Source of the DNA: CAZBKJ01 sp964492495
GTDB taxonomy: Bacteria > Patescibacteriota > Microgenomatia > UBA1400 > UBA12028
Length of the DNA: 54,567 nucleotides
Direction of reading: 5' to 3'
Assembly (NCBI GenBank): GCA_964492495.1
Contig: CAZBKJ010000002.1
Span: 1-54,567 of the forward strand
Part shown: positions 33,330 through 41,691 of the stretch, piece after piece
Numbering within the stretch: the stretch's first letter is position 1
Layout of the letters: every line of letters starts with the position of its first letter
The notes under the pieces: model-generated
What the model saw: the letters and a program-made list of their open reading frames with translations, nothing else
What the model was told of the DNA's origin: nothing
Database searches by the model: none
Program-made: the position numbers and the translations under genes

Positions 33330-33344
33330 TTCCCCGGGCACAAA
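33330..33344 (+). repeat. att-like direct repeat, copy 3 (partial)
   Basis: TTCCCCGGGCACAAA: 14 nt identical to the tRNA-Leu 3' end and flank. It stands in otherwise A+T-rich intergenic DNA and closes a second, ~0.6-kb segment. Confidence 0.6.
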
Positions 33345-33397
33345 CTTGACAAGGTTGATAGAATCTTCTTAGTACATACGAAGGTAAAGGAGAATAT

Positions 33398-33643
33398 ATG
33401 TCTGTAGAGAATAAAAAAAATAGTAGGACTGTTAGAGCAGAACAAGCAACACAAGAGGCAAAAGCAATGAAATCTCCAGTTTATGATGGTGAAATTTCCG
33501 TACAAAAAGCCCCAATTTTCGTTCTTACAGCCCAGTTAGCAACTGATTTTAGCCCTAATCCCATGGATGATGTCAATCAAGATACGCAAAATGCTCGATT
33601 TGATCGTGCTGTGGATATTTTAACGAGTTCAACTCGTTCCTAA
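33398..33643 (+). CDS. Small hydrophilic protein, 81 residues
   Basis: MSVENKKNSRTVRAEQATQEAKAM...; charged N-terminus, then QKAPIFVLTAQLATDFSPNPMDD and a short helix. Strong ribosome site AAAGGAG before the ATG; a TTGACA (33346-33351) lies upstream with a weak TAGTAC -10. A terminator overlaps its last codons. Not recognised. Confidence 0.7.
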   Translation: MSVENKKNSRTVRAEQATQEAKAMKSPVYDGEISVQKAPIFVLTAQLATDFSPNPMDDVNQDTQNARFDRAVDILTSSTRS

Positions 33644-33651
33644 AGTTTTTT
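33622..33651 (+). terminator. Intrinsic terminator overlapping the end of the 81-residue gene
   Basis: AACGAGTT-C-AACTCGTT, a perfect 8-bp stem formed by the last six codons, then TCCTAAAG and six T. The stop codon lies between stem and T-run. Confidence 0.6.
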
Positions 33652-33698
33652 ACTTTCCACTTGCCCATATTTTCAGTTTCATCTACTATGAGTAGAAG

Positions 33699-34010
33699 AT
33701 GAATGAATTTCTTTTTGAATTTCAGCGTTTGTGGAAGGATGGGAACTATCAGGCCGCAATGCGAGAAGTGGTCATTTTTCTCTTTGCTGTGGATAGTATT
33801 GGGAGTATTTTTCTTCGAGGTGGAGTGTGGTTTGGAATTGCGATCGTGATTCTTGCCAGCACCGACAAGTTTCAAAAGTACCAAGACAATGGAAGCACAC
33901 TACGAACCAATTTAGGATTTTTCTTACTCTTCCTTATCGTTGGAAGTGCGCTCATGTACTTATTGTTTGGCTTTGCCCCATTCCTCACCACTACAGATTC
34001 GGCAATTTAA
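33699..34010 (+). CDS. Small membrane protein, 103 residues
   Basis: MNEFLFEFQRLWKDGNYQAAMREVVIFLFAVDSI...; two hydrophobic segments (GGVWFGIAIVILAS and LGFFLLFLIVGSALMYLLFGFA) separated by a charged loop. It converges on dnaB with an 11-bp gap. No family recognised. Confidence 0.65.
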   Translation: MNEFLFEFQRLWKDGNYQAAMREVVIFLFAVDSIGSIFLRGGVWFGIAIVILASTDKFQKYQDNGSTLRTNLGFFLLFLIVGSALMYLLFGFAPFLTTTDSAI

Positions 34011-34021
34011 TTCTCTGTTTC

Positions 34022-35353
34022 TCAAACTGGTGCACCAATCGTTTGTTTTCTCTCCACACCAAAGAATCGTACTCTGTCTCCCTTAAAGTAGAGATCAATC
34101 TGCCGAAGTGCCCCATTTCGATGTTTGGAAATTGAAAGCTTCACGTTTTCTCGTTCATCATCATCTTCCCGATACAAAAACATCACGACGTCCGCATCCT
34201 GTTCAATTGATCCGGATTCACGCAGATCCGACAGTTGTGGTTGTTTTGTTCCTCTGCTCTCCACTGCACGGGACAACTGCGCAAGTGCAAGCACTGGAAC
34301 CTTTAATTCTCTGGCAAGATTTTTGAGTCCTTGAGAAATTTCTCCAATCTCAAGCACACGATTGTCCTTATACACTCCACTGCCATGCATGAGCTGCAAG
34401 TAGTCAACGACGACAAAATCAATTCCACGCTCTGCCATCAAGCGCCTCGCTTTTGTACGTAGTTCAAGCACAGTGATACCTGGCGTATCATCGATAAATA
34501 TTTGGGTATCTGCAAGCAGTCCCATCGCATCTGAGAGCTTGGTAAAATCTTCTTCAGAGAGACGTCCGGTTTTCAGTCTCCAGGCATCGATATCAGCTTG
34601 TGAAACTAGCAAACGATCAATAAGTTCTTCCTTACTCATTTCCAGAGAAAAGTATGCAATCTTTTTTTTGTAGGTGACTGCGGCTTGCATCGCGATGTTG
34701 AGCGAAAATGCGGTTTTTCCCACACCAGGACGGGCAGCCAGAATCAGGAGGTTTGATTTCTGCATTCCAGAAAGAGTGTCATCAAGATCTGCAAAACCAG
34801 TAGGGACTCCTCGAAGGCCACCGGCATTTTTTTGCAGCTCATCAAGACGATCAAAGCTCTCTGCCAAAATGTCTTTGACATGAACAAAGCCTTTTTCGAC
34901 ATGTGTTTGTGAGAGTGAAAAAATTTCACTCTCTGCACTATCCAAAATTTCTTCAGTCAGCTTCCCCTCATCAAACGCAAGCTCAGAAAGTGTTGACGAT
35001 AGTGAAATGAGACGACGTTTCGTGTACAAATCCTTGACGATCTTTGCATACTGTCGGATGTGTGCAGCAGTCGGAACGGCTTGGGCAAGTTGCGTGAGAT
35101 ACGGAGTTCCACCTGTATCTTTTAAGTGTTTATTTTTCTTGAGTTGGGTAGAAACGGTAACAATATCGATTGGACTACGTTCACTATAGAGCTCCAAAAT
35201 TGACTGATAGATGAATTGATGAATGTCTTTATAAAAAAAGTCAGGCTTTAGGATTTCAGCGACCGCCACAATAGCATCCTTATCAATAAGAAGTGCCCCA
35301 AGCAGACTTTCCTCTGCCTGAATATTTTGTGGTGGAAGTTTTAATTCAGCCAT
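34022..35353 (-). CDS. dnaB: Replicative DNA helicase DnaB
   Basis: 443 residues. N-terminal domain PPQNIQAEESLLGALLIDKDAIVAV; linker; RecA-type motor with Walker A AARPGVGKTAFSLN, YFSLEMSKEELIDRLL, Walker B FVVVDYLQLM, and VPVLALAQLSRAVESR. It unwinds DNA at the fork 5' to 3' as a hexamer. Length and blocks are normal, with no intein. It converges on the small membrane gene downstream; repeats separate it from the MBL gene upstream. Confidence 0.96.
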   Translation of the reverse strand: MAELKLPPQNIQAEESLLGALLIDKDAIVAVAEILKPDFFYKDIHQFIYQSILELYSERSPIDIVTVSTQLKKNKHLKDTGGTPYLTQLAQAVPTAAHIRQYAKIVKDLYTKRRLISLSSTLSELAFDEGKLTEEILDSAESEIFSLSQTHVEKGFVHVKDILAESFDRLDELQKNAGGLRGVPTGFADLDDTLSGMQKSNLLILAARPGVGKTAFSLNIAMQAAVTYKKKIAYFSLEMSKEELIDRLLVSQADIDAWRLKTGRLSEEDFTKLSDAMGLLADTQIFIDDTPGITVLELRTKARRLMAERGIDFVVVDYLQLMHGSGVYKDNRVLEIGEISQGLKNLARELKVPVLALAQLSRAVESRGTKQPQLSDLRESGSIEQDADVVMFLYREDDDERENVKLSISKHRNGALRQIDLYFKGDRVRFFGVERKQTIGAPV

Positions 35354-35382
35354 ATGTTATTTCTTCAAACGAACAGACTCAT

Positions 35383-35567
35383 GTATTCTTCGAGCGAAGG
35401 CTAGCTTAGCTTGCCGGAGTCTAAGAAGCCTCTCTTTTGTCATCCTCGAGGAGGCATCACGCCTTCGCGGGATAGCCTGCGTCGGGGATCCATGTATTTT
35501 TGCTATCGTTCTATACACTTGCATCGTCCCTGACCTCTTGCCCCTGACCTCTGCTATCTCCACTATC
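35383..35567. repeat. Composite repeat cluster between MBL gene and dnaB
   Basis: TATTCTTCGAGCGAAGGCTAG element (35383-35430), GTCATCCTCGAGG...GGATCCA element (35439-35492), TGCTATCGTTCTATACACTTG module (35502-35520) and pyrimidine run (35521-35567). Confidence 0.85.
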
Positions 35568-36219
35568 GACTCAACACCACCAATGTCGTTTGCTCAGACT
35601 GCGTTCCTGCTGTCAGTGAAAATGACTTCACTGGCTCACTTTGCATGCCCAATTCTTTTTCAAAGTCCGCAACAGTCTGCAAACCACCAAACACTTTTTC
35701 ATCAGACTCAGGAACTTTATAATGCATTGGGATGATAAATGACGGCTCGATAGAGGAAATCACCTCAACAGCAGTTTTACTATCGATCGTATAGACTCCC
35801 CCAACTGGACAGAGCAAAACATCAACTTCACCAAATGATTCAATCAAATCATTGGTAAGCGTGTGACCGAGGTCACCCAGATGAAGAATATGTACACCAT
35901 CAAGATGGATAGAGAACACAATATTTTTCCCACGTTCCTCACCTTTTTTGTCGTCATGATATGTTGGATAGCCAAAAACAGAAATACCTGAGACTTCAAA
36001 CTCTCCAGCTGTACTAATCAAGAATGGTTTTTCTCGATTTGCAGTCGGTTTTACTTGTGAAGCAGCATTGTGATCCGGATGTTGATGTGACATTGTGATC
36101 ACGTCAGCCGTCACACTTGGGAATGAGTACCCGGTCATTTTTTCAAATGGATCAGTTACCACAATTCCTTGCTTTCCCTTTAATTTAAATGATGCGTGGC
36201 CAAGATACGAGATTTCCAT
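35563..36219 (-). CDS. MBL-fold metal-dependent hydrolase (UPF0173/UlaG-like)
   Basis: 218 residues. MEISYLGHASFKLKGKQGIVVTDPF, then the signature HQHPDH (metal site), HLGDLGH, and the late histidine in IPMHYKVPE. These mark the L-ascorbate-lactonase-like branch of the metallo-beta-lactamase fold; the substrate cannot be inferred. Monocistronic, flanked by repeat clusters on both sides. Confidence 0.88.
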   Translation of the reverse strand: MEISYLGHASFKLKGKQGIVVTDPFEKMTGYSFPSVTADVITMSHQHPDHNAASQVKPTANREKPFLISTAGEFEVSGISVFGYPTYHDDKKGEERGKNIVFSIHLDGVHILHLGDLGHTLTNDLIESFGEVDVLLCPVGGVYTIDSKTAVEVISSIEPSFIIPMHYKVPESDEKVFGGLQTVADFEKELGMQSEPVKSFSLTAGTQSEQTTLVVLSR

Positions 36220-36307
36220 AGAAATATTCCTTTGAAACTATAAATACCAATATGAACGGAAGTACCGTCTGAGTCTATCATATTTTTCTTCCCACCTGCC
36301 TCTGTGT

Positions 36308-36404
36308 GTCATCCTGAGCGTCTCTGGTATTCCAGAAAGTCGAATGGATCCCTCTCCTCTGTTCATTCTAATCCACTAATCAACTAGTCTTACTAATCTA
36401 CTTT
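36308..36404. repeat. GTCATCCTGAGCG...GGATCCC element and ACTAATCTACT run
   Basis: 36308-36357: GTCATCCTGAGCGTCTCTGG...AATGGATCCCTC with internal CTGGTATTCCAG hairpin. 36361-36404: CTAATCCACTAATCAACTAG units. Confidence 0.8.
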
Positions 36405-36493
36405 TCTTTTCTCGTCTCTGTCCCTTTCCCCTTGTCCCCTTTCCAACCAGATGTGTTTTTGGTAGTATAAGACCTCGTTGTTGGCAAAACCCT

Positions 36494-37000
36494 ATGAAAA
36501 AAGAGATATTTATCGCTATCTTCGTTGGTCTTGTTATTGGTCTCATAATCACCTTTGGGATGTACCGAGCCCGAACAGCCGTCCTTGAGACCCCTCAACC
36601 CACCTTTGAAGTTATCTCTACCCCTCCTGTCGAGACCCTTATGCAGGCTACACCAGAGGAAAACCCAGCCCTTCAGATCCAAGAACCAGAAGATGAGACC
36701 CTTAGCAACATATCCGATATCCGCGTTAGTGGCAGTAGTGATCCCAATATTCCACTGCTAATTCTTTATAATGAAAAAGAACTTGTGACCCGAACTGATG
36801 CACAGGGAAACTTTTCCGTCCCGATTTCCCTTCAGAGCGGAGGCAACATTATCCGAGTAAGAGCCATGATTGTCGGAAAAGAGCCTGTGGAACTTACGCG
36901 CAGTGTCGTCTATTCAGCCAATGAATTCCTTGATGTTCCTGGAGCTACCACTTCAGCTATACAGCAAAACACCTCGGTCGCAAAGGAGACTTCCTTATGA
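36494..37000 (+). CDS. Membrane-anchored protein with an Ig-like/carboxypeptidase-regulatory-like domain
   Basis: 168 residues. Lys-rich start then a hydrophobic helix (IFIAIFVGLVIGLIITFGMY, about 5-24). A Pro/Glu/Thr-rich spacer (30-75) leads to a beta-sandwich domain (IRVSGSSDPNIPLLILYNEKELVTRTDAQGNFSVPISLQSGGNIIRVRAMIVGK). Such domains present or join cell-surface structures. The stop overlaps the next start by 4 bp (ATGA), so the two exported proteins are translated together. Confidence 0.8.
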   Translation: MKKEIFIAIFVGLVIGLIITFGMYRARTAVLETPQPTFEVISTPPVETLMQATPEENPALQIQEPEDETLSNISDIRVSGSSDPNIPLLILYNEKELVTRTDAQGNFSVPISLQSGGNIIRVRAMIVGKEPVELTRSVVYSANEFLDVPGATTSAIQQNTSVAKETSL

Positions 37001-37680
37001 AAAGAGTCATCGCGCTAAGTATCATCTGTGGTCTATTTCTGGTGTCGTATACAAGAGGGATTGTTCGTTCCCAAAGTCCTGCACCGGAAACTTCCGTGAC
37101 CCAAGACATCAAAGAGCGGGTGCAAAAGGTACTAAACTCAGATGATTCCAAAGTAAATGGGGCAACTACCAAAACGACATTTGGAATTGTTGGGACATTA
37201 GAAAAAAGTGTTGGATCAACACTATCGATCCGTAGCTACAACGGACAAACTCGTATCGTTGAAGTATTCAAAGACGCGGTGATTATTAGTGCAAACAAAC
37301 AAATCACCAAAGAAGAACTTGAGCTCAACACCCCCATTGTGGTCATGGGCACACTCGATGACAATCAAACATATACAGGAAAACGTATTATCGTCGCTGA
37401 TGATTCTGTATTCCCAAGTACCAGAACATCGACCTGGGGTAAAGTTGTCAGCCTGACGACACGTAGCATTGTGTTGACCCCACAATCAAGCACAGACACA
37501 ACGTCTGTAACATTGCCAATCTCAACCCAGACAAAGTACTACAACATTGCTGATCAAGCGATCAAGCGAACAGACTTAAAACCAGACGATGAAATTGTGG
37601 TGATTGCAGTTCAATCACAGGTAGCGACCGCAAGTGCGCTGCGAGTCTATTCACTGGCTACACCAGCGCCAACTCCGTAA
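36997..37680 (+). CDS. Exported DUF5666-like protein
   Basis: 227 residues. Signal peptide MKRVIALSIICGLFLVSYTRGIVRSQS. Two OB-like beta modules: TTFGIVGTLEKSVGSTLSIRSYNGQTRIVEV...ITKEELELNTPIVVMGTLDDNQTYTGKRIIVADD and TWGKVVSLTTRSIVLTPQS...DLKPDDEIVVIAVQSQVATASALRVYSL. The pattern (G-V---L---I-V---G/T) is that of DUF5666, common in envelope proteins of CPR bacteria. Start overlaps the upstream gene by 4 bp. Confidence 0.75.
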   Translation: MKRVIALSIICGLFLVSYTRGIVRSQSPAPETSVTQDIKERVQKVLNSDDSKVNGATTKTTFGIVGTLEKSVGSTLSIRSYNGQTRIVEVFKDAVIISANKQITKEELELNTPIVVMGTLDDNQTYTGKRIIVADDSVFPSTRTSTWGKVVSLTTRSIVLTPQSSTDTTSVTLPISTQTKYYNIADQAIKRTDLKPDDEIVVIAVQSQVATASALRVYSLATPAPTP

Positions 37681-37692
37681 TGCGTTTTATGT

Positions 37693-37793
37693 GTCATTCC
37701 CATGAATATGGGAATCCAGCTATCGTCTTTCCCTTCTGTCATCCTCGAGGAGGCATCACGCCTTGGCGGGATAGCCTGCGTCGGGGATCCAGT
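37693..37793. repeat. ATTCCC-N8-GGGAAT inverted repeat followed by GTCATCCTCGAGG...GGATCCAG element
   Basis: 37696-37715 is ATTCCC, eight bases, GGGAAT inside GTCATTCC...GGAATCCAG; this has the layout of the neisserial dRS3 repeat. 37738-37793 is a copy of the element also found in queA. Confidence 0.85.
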
Positions 37794-37814
37794 CTCTTTT
37801 ATTCTTTTGAAATC

Positions 37815-38093
37815 TTATTTTCCACCCAAAAGCCCACCGAGTCCGCCACTCATTTGTTGAAGTTTTTTGGCAGCAAGTTCTTGTGATTTCTTGATTGCTT
37901 CATTCAATGCATCGATTGCTTGTTGAGAAGTGATCCCTTGAACGGTAAACACTTTGATCTTCTGATCACCAGAAATGACCACACGAATATCACCTTTGAC
38001 CACTTCAATCTCTTCTGCAGCAAGTTGTTGCTGCATTTGCATTGCTTGTTGGCGTAGTTGGTTTAAGTCACCAAGTTTCTGTAGTGGGTTCAT
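37815..38093 (-). CDS. ybaB: YbaB/EbfC nucleoid-associated protein
   Basis: 92 residues: MNPLQKLGDLNQLRQQAMQMQQQLAAEEIEVVKGDIRVVISGDQKIKVFTVQG... A basic/Gln-rich helix, a beta strand pair and a C-terminal helix, with a glycine-rich tail. A dimeric DNA-binding protein encoded in many bacteria just after dnaX, as here, with one small gene between. Confidence 0.92.
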   Translation of the reverse strand: MNPLQKLGDLNQLRQQAMQMQQQLAAEEIEVVKGDIRVVISGDQKIKVFTVQGITSQQAIDALNEAIKKSQELAAKKLQQMSGGLGGLLGGK

Positions 38094-38103
38094 ATTTACT
38101 CCT

Positions 38104-38310
38104 TTAGTTTACGAAATATCTGCTATTGTCTTCAGGAATTGTATCAAATCTATCCGCTTGTGGCACAACAGCTGCGAATCTGGGCGCTAGTGCGAAATTG
38201 ATATAGTCCATTCTTTCTTCAGGGCTCATCCTTTCAAAGGAGAGAATCTGAAAATCTTGAACACTATCAGCTATGTTCCTTTTAATTTCTCCATGTCGGG
38301 ATTCAACCAT
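38104..38310 (-). CDS. Small hypothetical protein between dnaX and ybaB, 68 residues
   Basis: MVESRHGEIKRNIADSVQDFQILSFERMSPEERMDYINFALAPRFAAVVPQADRF... A Shine-Dalgarno AAGGAAA precedes the ATG, and 10 bp separate its stop from ybaB. Its DNA on the other strand carries no better frame. Not recognised. Confidence 0.6.
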   Translation of the reverse strand: MVESRHGEIKRNIADSVQDFQILSFERMSPEERMDYINFALAPRFAAVVPQADRFDTIPEDNSRYFVN

Positions 38311-38378
38311 ACATTTCCTTGTATTATCTGAGTTATCCTAAAGGCAAAGCCCATTCTTTGCAAGTCCTGATCCAATTT

Positions 38379-40067
38379 CTACAAAAACGCATTCTCAGCA
38401 GCTTTCACCAAGGCAGTATCCTCTGTGTTCCCAGAAATATTGCTATCAGGAAGATGCACCACTTTTTGCGCCGCTTTCCCCAACTCAAACTTAATCTTGA
38501 CGGGTATATGGACGAGTTGTTCAAGTGCAGTCTCTACAATATGGCGGTTGCGATCCAGCTCGAGCTGCTCTTTGTGAAACTGATACCCGGCAATACACAC
38601 AAGATACGAGCCATCAATTCGATGTGGTCGTACTGATCGAAGTAGCCCTTCCACTGGGACGCTCTTGCTTCGAATTTCCCGCAAAAGTCCACTCCATTTC
38701 GATTCAATAACGGAAAAATCGATATCAATCGCACCCACACTCACTGTTTCCTTCTCTTCAGAAGGCGTTTCTATTGGTGGTGGTTCAAGTTGTGTGTTGA
38801 CCGCTGCTGTTTGCACCTCTTCCAGTTCGGTTTTTGCTTTTTCCTGGATTGCTTGAGGGGTTGTTTGTAGGCTTTCTTGTTTCTGCCCTCTGACTTCATC
38901 GCTCTGATCACTTGTCACTGACCTCTTGCCTCTGACCTCTGAGACCTGCTGACTGTTTTCTGTCTCTCGTTCCTTCGTACTCGTCCCTTGTCCCTTGTTC
39001 CTGACCTCCTGCTTCTCCTCCCAGACACACCATTCAAGACAAGCAAGTTCAAATGGCAGATGCGGGAAAGGACTAGTTGGTTGCGTGTTCACCGCAAGTT
39101 TTGAAAGAAGCTTGATGATAGTTGTGAGCCGTGGATCACTGATCGCAGCATACTCAACCAAACGAACATGGAGTGTCTCAAGTACTTTCTTGTGAAACGA
39201 CAGTGGATCTATTCCGGACTGCAAGAGCGTATCAAACAAATGTGTCACTCCCACGATGTCTTTCTTTAGCAAAGACTGTAAAAGTGATGATACCAACCCG
39301 ATAGGTGATGTCCCTATGACACTATCGACATGAGACTCCAGTATTTCTTTCCCTTGTAAGGCAGCAGTTTCCAAAAGTTTTACTGCATCACGAAAACTTC
39401 CATCCGCTACCTGTGCAATACGTTCAAGCTCTTGAGATGCGATCTCCAGCTTTTCACGCTGTACCACATATGAAAGTGCAGCTGTGAGTTCTGTAATACT
39501 TGCTTTTGTATACTGCACTTGAATACAGCGAGAAAGAATTGTTGCTGGAAGTTTTTGAGGATCAGTCGTTGCCAGTATAAAGACCACGTGCGCTGGTGGC
39601 TCCTCAAGAATTTTCAAAAGTGAATTAAATGCCTCAATGGTGAGCATGTGGACTTCATCGATGATAAAGACCGATACCAGTCCATCTGGAGGGGACAGAC
39701 CTATACGCTCACGAAGCTCGCGAATGTCATCAATGCCTCTATTACTAGCTGCATCAAGTTCCGATACCGACAAACTACTCCCATTGGTAATAGAGAGACA
39801 GGCAGAACATGTATTACACGGTTCAAGTAACTTTCCTCCTGATCCTTTTTTTGACAAGGCCTTTTCTACTACACTTCGGTTCTGTTCACAGTTGAGTGCC
39901 TTTGCCAAAATTCTGGCAGCACTGGTCTTCCCTGTTCCTTTTGGCCCCGACAAAAGATACGCATGCGAAAAACTTCCAGAGGATAGGATCCGAAGGAATG
40001 CGTCACGTACTTTTGTGATGTGAAGACCAGCAATCGTTTGTGGGCGATAGGTGCGGTACCAGGACAT
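38379..40067 (-). CDS. dnaX: DNA polymerase III gamma/tau subunit
   Basis: 562 residues. MSWYRTYRPQTIAGLHI, Walker A LLSGPKGTGKTSAARILAKALNC, zinc site CNTCSACL plus LNCE, SELDAASNRGIDDIRELRE, VFIIDEVHML (Walker B), LLKILEEPPAHVVFILATTD and the SRC motif LSRCIQV. It loads the clamp and bridges polymerase and helicase. Residues about 353-396 form a charged linker (EVRGKRSVTSDQSDEVRGQK) whose DNA (38879-39010) is a copy of the intergenic pyrimidine-run repeat. The C-terminal tau-like domain follows. TGCTACACT lies 10 nt before the ATG. Confidence 0.95.
   Translation of the reverse strand: MSWYRTYRPQTIAGLHITKVRDAFLRILSSGSFSHAYLLSGPKGTGKTSAARILAKALNCEQNRSVVEKALSKKGSGGKLLEPCNTCSACLSITNGSSLSVSELDAASNRGIDDIRELRERIGLSPPDGLVSVFIIDEVHMLTIEAFNSLLKILEEPPAHVVFILATTDPQKLPATILSRCIQVQYTKASITELTAALSYVVQREKLEIASQELERIAQVADGSFRDAVKLLETAALQGKEILESHVDSVIGTSPIGLVSSLLQSLLKKDIVGVTHLFDTLLQSGIDPLSFHKKVLETLHVRLVEYAAISDPRLTTIIKLLSKLAVNTQPTSPFPHLPFELACLEWCVWEEKQEVRNKGQGTSTKERETENSQQVSEVRGKRSVTSDQSDEVRGQKQESLQTTPQAIQEKAKTELEEVQTAAVNTQLEPPPIETPSEEKETVSVGAIDIDFSVIESKWSGLLREIRSKSVPVEGLLRSVRPHRIDGSYLVCIAGYQFHKEQLELDRNRHIVETALEQLVHIPVKIKFELGKAAQKVVHLPDSNISGNTEDTALVKAAENAFL
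38879..39010. repeat. Pyrimidine-run repeat inside dnaX
   Basis: CACTGACCTCTTGCCTCTGACC and related units on the plus strand match the intergenic runs at 4141-4236, 35521-35567, 49745-49794 and 52449-52477; here they are translated (in the purine-rich sense) as the DnaX linker. Confidence 0.65.
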
Positions 40068-40100
40068 AGGGACTATGAGTGTAGCATGATAAAAAGCTAC

Positions 40101-40916
40101 CTAGGATCGAACTTTACTCACAAATGAAAAAGGATTCGTTACAAAAAGACCACTCCCACCTGATTTCGTTGAATCATCCCCACTTTCAGTAAATGCATAT
40201 ATTTTTGTATATCGTGCAAGTTCTTCTGCTTCAGCATGCAGTCGTGTTTCTGTTTTAGGAGGCAGTGCTTCAGGTTTCGATTGAAAATTTTTACGTGAGA
40301 GTTGGATTGTAAGGATTCTCTCGTTCGTTTGAACCTTTTGAATATACGGATCATGTCTACTAAGCTTTCCCATATAGATTTCCGATTCTCTACGAAAAAT
40401 AATTTTTGAAGTAAAAACTACTGGAAACCAATCCGTGGGATCATACAGGTCAAAAGCCTTTTCAAGAATCGCATCATACACACGCACACTCGCGGTTGAA
40501 GTTGATTCTGCTAACAAGCCACGTTGCACCAGAGCAAGTGCGAGTTCATTCTTTCGTGCTTCAGAAACACACTTAAAACATATTTCTGGTTGCACCAAAA
40601 GTAGTATTCCATTCCGAGGCAGATTCTCTCTAGAAGTTTCCAGCGTCGCTATACCCGTAGAAGGCTCTCGAATTACTTCGTCACGATCTATTCTCAGCTG
40701 TTTGTTTTTTGTATATGTACCTTGACCAGCGATGGTAAATTCTGAAGGAGGAATTCCTTTATCATTAAAATGCACAGTCGAATCAATCCATTGGTTCAAA
40801 AAAAGTTGTGCTTCATGAGCCAAGCGGATTTCTTCAGCAGTTGTATTGATTCTTTCATCAACTTTTGCAAATTCAGAGGTGAATTTGGCAAAAAGAGCTT
40901 TGACAGATTCAATCAT
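40101..40916 (-). CDS. Hypothetical protein, 271 residues
   Basis: MIESVKALFAKFTSEFAKVDERINTTAEEIRLAHEAQLFLNQWIDSTVHFND...: helical start, then mixed beta-rich middle (GIPPSEFTIAGQGTYTKNKQLRIDRDEVIREPST; VPVVFTSKIIFRRESEIYM) with no signal peptide. A single CF(K)C pair (EICFKCVSEA) is present. It lies between dnaX and ybeY on the same strand, 8 bp after the ybeY start side. Not recognised. Confidence 0.75.
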   Translation of the reverse strand: MIESVKALFAKFTSEFAKVDERINTTAEEIRLAHEAQLFLNQWIDSTVHFNDKGIPPSEFTIAGQGTYTKNKQLRIDRDEVIREPSTGIATLETSRENLPRNGILLLVQPEICFKCVSEARKNELALALVQRGLLAESTSTASVRVYDAILEKAFDLYDPTDWFPVVFTSKIIFRRESEIYMGKLSRHDPYIQKVQTNERILTIQLSRKNFQSKPEALPPKTETRLHAEAEELARYTKIYAFTESGDDSTKSGGSGLFVTNPFSFVSKVRS

Positions 40917-40924
40917 AAAAGTAC

Positions 40925-41362
40925 TTATTCATGATGCTTGCCAAGAAGATGCATGAGACCATGTTCGACAAGATAGCAGATATGATCATCCACCATCTTC
41001 CCTCGCTTCATCGCTTGACGAATCACTTCAGGAAAACACACAACAACATCTCCGAGTTGGAGAGTCGGACTTGGAGGAAGTACAAACGCACCGGCATCAT
41101 TTACTTGTGGAACAGGCTCGAGCGTTGACTCATAGTCATGATGCGAGCCCTTGTCATATTGAGGGAAGGATAAAACATCAGTCACTCCTTCATGTCCAAG
41201 ATGCTTTTCGTTGAGGGTTTTGATTTTACGCTCACCCACAATACTCACATTCACGACAGCATCAAAAATCTTTTGTGCATGAAGTGTTTGAGTGACATGC
41301 TGTTTTATTTTTTTTCGGTTGACGGGATAGCGAGAACCAACAGACAACAACACATGGATCAT
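40925..41362 (-). CDS. ybeY: Endoribonuclease YbeY (16S rRNA maturation)
   Basis: 145 residues. The zinc motif HGLMHLLGKHHE (H-x3-H-x5-H type) is at the C-terminus, and NEKHLGHEGVTDVLSFP (with the conserved TDVLSFP) is central. YbeY is a metal-dependent RNase in 16S rRNA processing and ribosome quality control. It is next to rpsU with a 4-bp gap, a fitting neighbour. Confidence 0.93.
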   Translation of the reverse strand: MIHVLLSVGSRYPVNRKKIKQHVTQTLHAQKIFDAVVNVSIVGERKIKTLNEKHLGHEGVTDVLSFPQYDKGSHHDYESTLEPVPQVNDAGAFVLPPSPTLQLGDVVVCFPEVIRQAMKRGKMVDDHICYLVEHGLMHLLGKHHE

Positions 41363-41366
41363 AAGA

Positions 41367-41573
41367 TTACCCCATGCGGTTCTTTAATCGTCGTTCACGA
41401 GCGAGCTTTTTGGTAAGTTCCTTCTTTTTCTCCTTGCGGATCAAAGCAGGCTTAAAGTAGAACTCTTTTCGCTGAACGAGCTTTAAAATATCATCAATAA
41501 GGACGCGTTTTTTGAAGCGTCTGATGACACTATCGGTATTTTCATCTTTTTTAGCTTTAACAATGGTTGGCAT
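41367..41573 (-). CDS. rpsU: 30S ribosomal protein S21
   Basis: 68 residues from MPTIVKAKKDENTDSVIRRFKKRVLIDDILKLVQRKEFYFKPALIRKEKKKELTKKLARERR. Positively charged two-helix protein of the 30S platform; the block (S)VIRRFKKRV...(R)REFYFKP..(R)RKEK matches S21. A GTG at 41585 would add four residues, but it sits on the ribosome site itself. In the leader the complement CCCTTTGGAAGGGGG (41585-41599) folds so that the G-rich ribosome site is paired. Confidence 0.93.
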   Translation of the reverse strand: MPTIVKAKKDENTDSVIRRFKKRVLIDDILKLVQRKEFYFKPALIRKEKKKELTKKLARERRLKNRMG

Positions 41574-41584
41574 TTGAAATGACA

Positions 41585-41599
41585 CCCCCTTCCAAAGGG
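41585..41599 (-). promoter_or_regulatory. Hairpin over the rpsU ribosome-binding site
   Basis: CCCTT-TGG-AAGGG, with two further G, includes the only Shine-Dalgarno-like sequence before rpsU. Pairing would occlude it, as in other autoregulated ribosomal-protein genes. Confidence 0.3.
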
Positions 41600-41691
41600 A
41601 CTAAGAGCTTTATGAAAACTCTTGAGGAATGATTATAGCTTCTTTAGAGCCCCAGATCAAGGAAGAAGAATCGAGAGCAGAAGACTCTGAA

